This document shows positions 42,739 through 46,186 of a DNA stretch of 46,186 nt, piece by piece. The notes under the pieces were generated by a model. That model searched no databases and had not been told where the DNA came from. It was given only the letters and a program-made list of their open reading frames with translations. The stretch is from an uncultured Verrucomicrobiota bacterium (GTDB lineage Bacteria; Verrucomicrobiota; Verrucomicrobiia; Limisphaerales; CAIYYI01). The stretch is from contig CAIYYI010000141.1 in assembly GCA_903930345.1 (NCBI GenBank), forward strand, positions 1-46,186. Direction: 5' to 3'. Every line of letters starts with the position of its first letter. Position 1 is the stretch's first letter. The position numbers and the translations under genes were made by a program.

Positions 42739-43158
42739 ATGAAAAGCCTCACCGAGCAGCTTTGGTTTGAAGTCCCCGGACGCCGGGGTTTCGTGAACAT
42801 CACCCCCACGGTCGCCGAACTGGTGCGCAAAAGCGGGGTCAAGGAGGGACTCTGCCTGGTCAACGCCATGCACATCACCGCCTCGGTTTTCATCAACGAT
42901 GATGAGAGCGGACTGCACCACGACTACGAGGTGTGGCTGGAAAAACTGGCCCCGCACGCCCCCACCTCGCAATACCACCACAATCGCACCGGCGAAGACA
43001 ACGCGGACGCCCACATGAAACGCCAGATCATGGGCCGGGAGGTGGTGGTGGCCATCACGAAGGGCCAGCTCGACTTCGGCCCGTGGGAGCAGATCTTTTA
43101 CGGCGAATTCGATGGCAACCGGCGCAAGCGGGTGCTTGTGAAAATCATCGGCGAATAA
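42739..43158 (+). CDS. YjbQ/UPF0047 family protein
   Basis: This 139-residue protein matches the YjbQ family in length and blocks: [35 protein letters not shown], the His-rich [28 protein letters not shown] and [23 protein letters not shown]. The His and Asp residues form a likely metal site. E. coli YjbQ has weak thiamine-phosphate-synthase activity, and NCBI often names the family secondary thiamine-phosphate synthase, but the true role is unclear. The start is ATG at 42739. It lies about 100 nt after the response regulator and about 130 nt before ribE; co-transcription is possible. Confidence 0.94.
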   Translation: MKSLTEQLWFEVPGRRGFVNITPTVAELVRKSGVKEGLCLVNAMHITASVFINDDESGLHHDYEVWLEKLAPHAPTSQYHHNRTGEDNADAHMKRQIMGREVVVAITKGQLDFGPWEQIFYGEFDGNRRKRVLVKIIGE

Positions 43159-43290
43159 CCTCCCCCACCCCGGGCCAGGCCTGCGGTTCCACGCGCTGGT
43201 GGATGACGCAGGGGGAAAAGGAGCGAGAAGTCGGGCGGTGGTTTCCACTTGCCAGCACGTTTATTCGCAGGTCAACTCATGCCCAGGCTT

Positions 43291-43905
43291 ATGTTTACCG
43301 GCATTGTGGAAGAAACTGGCAAGGTCGTGGGCATCAAACCCACGGACAAATCGATTCAACTCACCGTGCGCGCACGCCTGAGCGGGCGCGGCACCAAGCT
43401 CGGGGCCAGCGTCGCGATCAACGGTTGCTGCCTGACTGTGGTGAAAGCCACCACCCGCGGACGCTTCAGGGATTTGCGGTTCGACCTGCTGATGGAGACT
43501 TGGAACCGCACCAACCTGAAGTCGGTGCAGGTCGGCTCGGAAGTGAATCTGGAGCGTCCGATGGCCGCCTCCGGCGAGTTTGGCGGGCACTTTGTGACGG
43601 GGCATATCGATGGCACCGGGAAGATCACCCGCTGGGAGCGCTCCGGACAGGACCACGTGCTGGACATCTCCGCCGCGCCCGAGGTGATGAAATATCTGGT
43701 CTTCAAGGGGTCCATTGCGGTGGATGGCATCAGCCTGACGGTGGCGGACGTGCTGCCCAAGCGCAAAGGCTTTCGCATTTGGATCATCCCGCACACCTTC
43801 GACATCACCGCCCTGCATGCACGCCAGGTGGGCGATGAGGTCAATCTGGAGGCGGATATCCTGGGCAAATACGTGGAGCAATTCCTGGCGGGCAAACGCC
43901 GCTGA
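43291..43905 (+). CDS. ribE: Riboflavin synthase, alpha subunit
   Basis: This 204-residue enzyme catalyses the last step of riboflavin synthesis, dismutation of two 6,7-dimethyl-8-ribityllumazines. The canonical MFTGIVEETGKV start is at 43291; upstream ATGs at 43249 and 43279 are open but not family-like. The two lumazine-binding halves are visible, the first with VAINGCCLTVVKAT and the second with GHFVTGHIDGTGKI and SIAVDGISLTVADV, and the C-terminus has WIIPHTFDITAL and GDEVNLEADILGKYVEQFL. No other rib genes are adjacent and no FMN riboswitch is recognised upstream. The TPR gene starts 6 nt after its stop. Confidence 0.97.
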   Translation: MFTGIVEETGKVVGIKPTDKSIQLTVRARLSGRGTKLGASVAINGCCLTVVKATTRGRFRDLRFDLLMETWNRTNLKSVQVGSEVNLERPMAASGEFGGHFVTGHIDGTGKITRWERSGQDHVLDISAAPEVMKYLVFKGSIAVDGISLTVADVLPKRKGFRIWIIPHTFDITALHARQVGDEVNLEADILGKYVEQFLAGKRR

Positions 43906-43911
43906 ACGGCC

Positions 43912-44415
43912 ATGCCGAGCGCCCCATTGGAGCCACCGGAGGTGTTCTGGGTGCGGGGAGCCGTGGGCTGGCTGGAGCTGGCCAACCCCCAGGAGGCCCT
44001 TGCCGAACTGGCGGGCGCGCCAAAATCCGTGCAGGGGCACCCGGATGCGCTGGAGGTGTGCTGGCAGGCGCTGAGCGAGTTAAAGGACTGGCCGCAGGCG
44101 CTCAAAGCGGCCCGGCAACTCATCACCACCGCACCGGAGCGCGCCACGGGCTACATCAACCAATCCTTTGCGCTGCATGAGATGAGGCAAACCCGGGAGG
44201 CTCTGGTCTGCCTGTTGCCGCACTCCGGACGGTTTCCAGAAGTGGGAGTCATCCCCTACAACCTGGCCTGTTACGCCTGCCAACTGAACGATTTGGAAAC
44301 CGCGCGGCATTGGCTGGTGAGAGCGAGCAAAATCCTGGGCCAGGGCGACACCAAGATCATGGTTTTAAAGGATCCGGATCTGACGCCCCTGCGCCCCATG
44401 GTCCGGGACTGGTGA
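43912..44415 (+). CDS. TPR-repeat protein
   Basis: This 167-residue helical protein has tetratricopeptide-like repeats (FWVRGAVGWLELANPQEALAELAG; LEVCWQALSELKDWPQALKAARQLITTAPERATGYINQSFALHEMRQTREALVCLLP; YNLACYACQLNDLETARHWLVRASKILG). It ends KIMVLKDPDLTPLRPMV, the TPR end-of-group motif seen in many environmental bacteria. No signal peptide or membrane helix is present, so it is probably a cytoplasmic scaffold. It starts 6 nt after ribE and is likely co-transcribed, but no link to riboflavin is known. A perfect hairpin TCCCCG-CCGA-CGGGGA (44427-44442) lies just after its stop without a T-tract. Confidence 0.88.
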   Translation: MPSAPLEPPEVFWVRGAVGWLELANPQEALAELAGAPKSVQGHPDALEVCWQALSELKDWPQALKAARQLITTAPERATGYINQSFALHEMRQTREALVCLLPHSGRFPEVGVIPYNLACYACQLNDLETARHWLVRASKILGQGDTKIMVLKDPDLTPLRPMVRDW

Positions 44416-44455
44416 TGCCCGACGCTTCCCCGCCGACGGGGAGATCGGGAAAGAA

Positions 44456-44860
44456 TCAGGGTTTGCTGGTGATGGAGCCCCAGTCCATGCCGAGAAAGGT
44501 GGCATACTTGGCAAACGCCTTCTCATTCTGGATCAGCGCCGCGCGCACCACACTGGAGTCATCGGCACGTCCCATTTTGGGCAGGAAGTCAGGGATGATA
44601 TCCACCTTTTTATGGACGTACATCAGGGCGAAAACAGCCTGGGTCAGCGCCGTATAGGGCAATTCCTTGTAGGCGCCCTCAGCCACATCTTCCACCGCAT
44701 CCGATAAAAACTCCAATTGCCGCACCAGGTGCGGGTGGCTGGGCGCGTCGATCTGGGTAAACTCCATTTTCAACAGGGGCATCTGACGCAACAGCTTCTC
44801 GACCGTTGCTGGAGTTATCTGGGTCGCGCCGTGATTTACAAAATTGGCAATCTCAGGCAT
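44456..44860 (-). CDS. DUF1232 (YkvA-like) protein
   Basis: This 134-residue protein carries the DUF1232 block YKELPYTALTQAVFALMYVHKKVDIIPDFLPKMGRADDSSVVRAAL, with the conserved DIIPDFLP...G..DD. In YkvA-like proteins this block forms a short helical hairpin often next to a membrane helix, but no clear membrane helix is seen here. I use ATG at 44860 (MPEIANFVNHGATQITPA); the frame opens at 44911 without family-like sequence before it. The function is unknown. It is convergent with the TPR gene and lies 72 nt upstream of the DUF6786-like gene's stop on the same strand. Confidence 0.82.
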   Translation of the reverse strand: MPEIANFVNHGATQITPATVEKLLRQMPLLKMEFTQIDAPSHPHLVRQLEFLSDAVEDVAEGAYKELPYTALTQAVFALMYVHKKVDIIPDFLPKMGRADDSSVVRAALIQNEKAFAKYATFLGMDWGSITSKP

Positions 44861-44932
44861 GTGGCGAGTGTACGCAGGACCAGATCGCTCGCCAAGCCAA
44901 TCTTTCGGCAAATTGCAAAACCGGCTGGCCGG

Positions 44933-46159
44933 TCAGCGTTTGAGCGCGCCAGCGATTTCCGCCAGGCTCACGCCCAGCACCTGGCGGGCCACCGCATCCA
45001 ACTGCGCCTCGCTCCCCTGCAGATGCAGGGTCTGGTGGACATGCGTGGCCTGTGCCCCCGCCGCCAGCGCCAGAGCGGGCGAGGAGGATTCCAGCTCGTA
45101 AAACTTGCCCAACTGTTTGGCCCCCGGTTTGGAGGGACCATCGTTGTAGCTGTTGACCGCATCCCCACCAAACGGCTTGTCCTGCAGTTGCCACATGGAG
45201 TTCACGTAATCCGTATTCCCGGCGGGCAGGGTGAACTTCACCAGGGTGAGCACCCGGCTGGCGGCATCGTAGCTGCCCAGCACCGGCTTGGCCCGTTGCG
45301 GGGAGACCCCGATCTTGCTGCGGTAATTGGCGTCGGCCGCGAAAAACATCGCCTGGTCTTTGACCACCAACCGATCAGCGGGCACTTTGCCGAAATAGGT
45401 GTCGTTCACCACGGGCCCCAAGCTCGCCTGCGGACCGGCCACATAAGGAATGACGATGGTCGTCTCCGGGGCGGCGTTGAACATGCCCAGAATCCAGATG
45501 GAGAGCAGGCCCGTCTCCTTGCTCCAGGCGTTGCGTCCGGCATTTTTAACGGTGTTGACGGTTTCATAAGCCACCGCCTTCACCCCTTTTTCCAGCGATG
45601 CCTGGAGGGCCGCGAGACTCTTGGCCCCATCCAGCAGCCTCACCTCGCGCTGCACCTCCACCTCAAAACGGGTGCCGGAATAATTGGTGAGCTGGAGGGA
45701 GCGTTGAAACAGCACGCTCTCCCGGGTTTGCTTCACGACTTTGAAAGGCTCGGTATCAATGGATGCCGGGGTGAACCAATGCTCCAGATCAAATGACGCG
45801 CCGGGAGCAAAAAAGACGGAGAACTGGCCACCCTCAGGGCCGAGCCAAAAGCGATCCTCCCCGCCAAACACATTGATGTGCGGCTCAAATTTGCCGCTCG
45901 CGATCAGCTCCCGGTTCACCCATCCAAAGCTCAGGCCCCGGCTGCCCCCCGCCGTGCTGGTCATCACCCGGCCCTGGTACGCCGGCACCACCGCCACCTG
46001 GGCGGCCTTGGCGGCATCCGAGAGCACGATCACCGGGGTGTGTTTCTGGAGGAACTTGACGTCATCGGAAAAAGGGATGGCTTTCATGGCAGACTGGCTC
46101 CAACCCGACACCGCGCACCCGGCCATCAGGGAAGTGAGAGCGAGAAACTTTGCGTTCAT
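44933..46159 (-). CDS. Secreted sugar-mutarotase-fold-like protein (DUF6786 type)
   Basis: This 408-residue protein has a signal peptide with a near-lipobox (LALTSLMAGCAVSG; MAGC could be acylated at C15). The mature part opens FSDDVKFLQKHTPVIVLSDAAKAAQVAVVPAYQGRVMTSTAGG and continues with beta-rich blocks (HINVFGGEDRFWLGPEGGQFSVFF, VEVQREVRLLD, AVAYETVNTVKNAG). These resemble aldose-1-epimerase-like beta-sandwiches, and the block order fits DUF6786, to which I assign it tentatively. The start is ATG at 46159, 27 nt from the window edge; the upstream promoter is not in the window. A sugar-binding or sugar-processing role at the cell surface is inferred. Confidence 0.75.
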   Translation of the reverse strand: MNAKFLALTSLMAGCAVSGWSQSAMKAIPFSDDVKFLQKHTPVIVLSDAAKAAQVAVVPAYQGRVMTSTAGGSRGLSFGWVNRELIASGKFEPHINVFGGEDRFWLGPEGGQFSVFFAPGASFDLEHWFTPASIDTEPFKVVKQTRESVLFQRSLQLTNYSGTRFEVEVQREVRLLDGAKSLAALQASLEKGVKAVAYETVNTVKNAGRNAWSKETGLLSIWILGMFNAAPETTIVIPYVAGPQASLGPVVNDTYFGKVPADRLVVKDQAMFFAADANYRSKIGVSPQRAKPVLGSYDAASRVLTLVKFTLPAGNTDYVNSMWQLQDKPFGGDAVNSYNDGPSKPGAKQLGKFYELESSSPALALAAGAQATHVHQTLHLQGSEAQLDAVARQVLGVSLAEIAGALKR

Positions 46160-46186
46160 AACTTGTTTTGCTTTGGCTGGGTTGGA

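Noticed and set aside
43159-43290. FMN riboswitch before ribE
   Set aside because: None of the conserved FMN element blocks are recognisable in the 132-nt gap.

Overview
The window reads as a chromosome segment of a free-living, saprophytic member of the Verrucomicrobiota, probably near the Pedosphaera/Limisphaera group. The reasons are high GC, many secreted glycoside hydrolases and sulfatases, a XylR-type regulator paired with a sodium-solute symporter, a single-gene prepilin of the type common in this phylum, a Tat-exported Gfo/Idh/MocA oxidoreductase, an HzsA-related PD40/cytochrome-motif protein and a propeller-type histidine kinase. Most genes lack a good Shine-Dalgarno sequence, with a few clear exceptions at GTG or TTG starts. 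The assignment comes from gene content alone, without any alignment.

Region 1 (1-9016, minus strand) is a carbohydrate-utilisation locus. A XylR-like regulator is followed by a putative TIM-barrel glycoside hydrolase, a sodium-solute symporter, a GH27 alpha-galactosidase-type enzyme, a sulfatase, a secreted nucleoside-hydrolase-like protein (DUF1593 type) and a parallel beta-helix glycosidase cut by the window edge. The enzymes suggest attack on a sulfated or alpha-linked glycan, followed by uptake of the released sugar. Next comes about 1 kb without genes (9017-10081) that carries degenerate ATTCG/TTCGTG-type intergenic repeats.

Region 2 (10082-18043) holds a DMT permease, lysS (class II lysyl-tRNA synthetase with an unusual C-terminal extension of about 130 residues and a strong terminator), a hybrid sensor kinase with a response regulator ending in a Cys4 motif, a candidate structured leader RNA, a 71-residue orphan protein with a near-perfect terminator, and a HAD phosphatase.

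Region 3 (18047-28905) opens with a 1459-residue fused lipid enzyme (acyl reductase, AMP ligase, acyl carrier protein and PlsC acyltransferase, like the myxobacterial ether-lipid enzyme ElbD) coupled to the HAD phosphatase. It continues with bioB overlapping a GH5-like gene, a divergent DUF5722 glycosidase-like gene and a Gfo/Idh/MocA oxidoreductase.

Region 4 (28994-38350) holds a DEAD-box helicase, an esterase, a multi-hairpin RNA element resembling HEARO / IscB omega-RNA directly before a B12-binding radical SAM gene, an HzsA-related secreted protein with two CxxCH motifs and a TTG start, and a secreted beta-helix protein.

Region 5 (38463-46159) holds a prepilin with a sigma-54-like promoter and strong terminator, a propeller-type histidine kinase starting 4 nt after the T-tract with its overlapping LuxR-type regulator, then YjbQ, ribE, a TPR protein, a DUF1232 protein and a lipoprotein-like sugar-mutarotase-fold protein. 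No tRNA, rRNA, CRISPR array, transposase or phage gene was seen.
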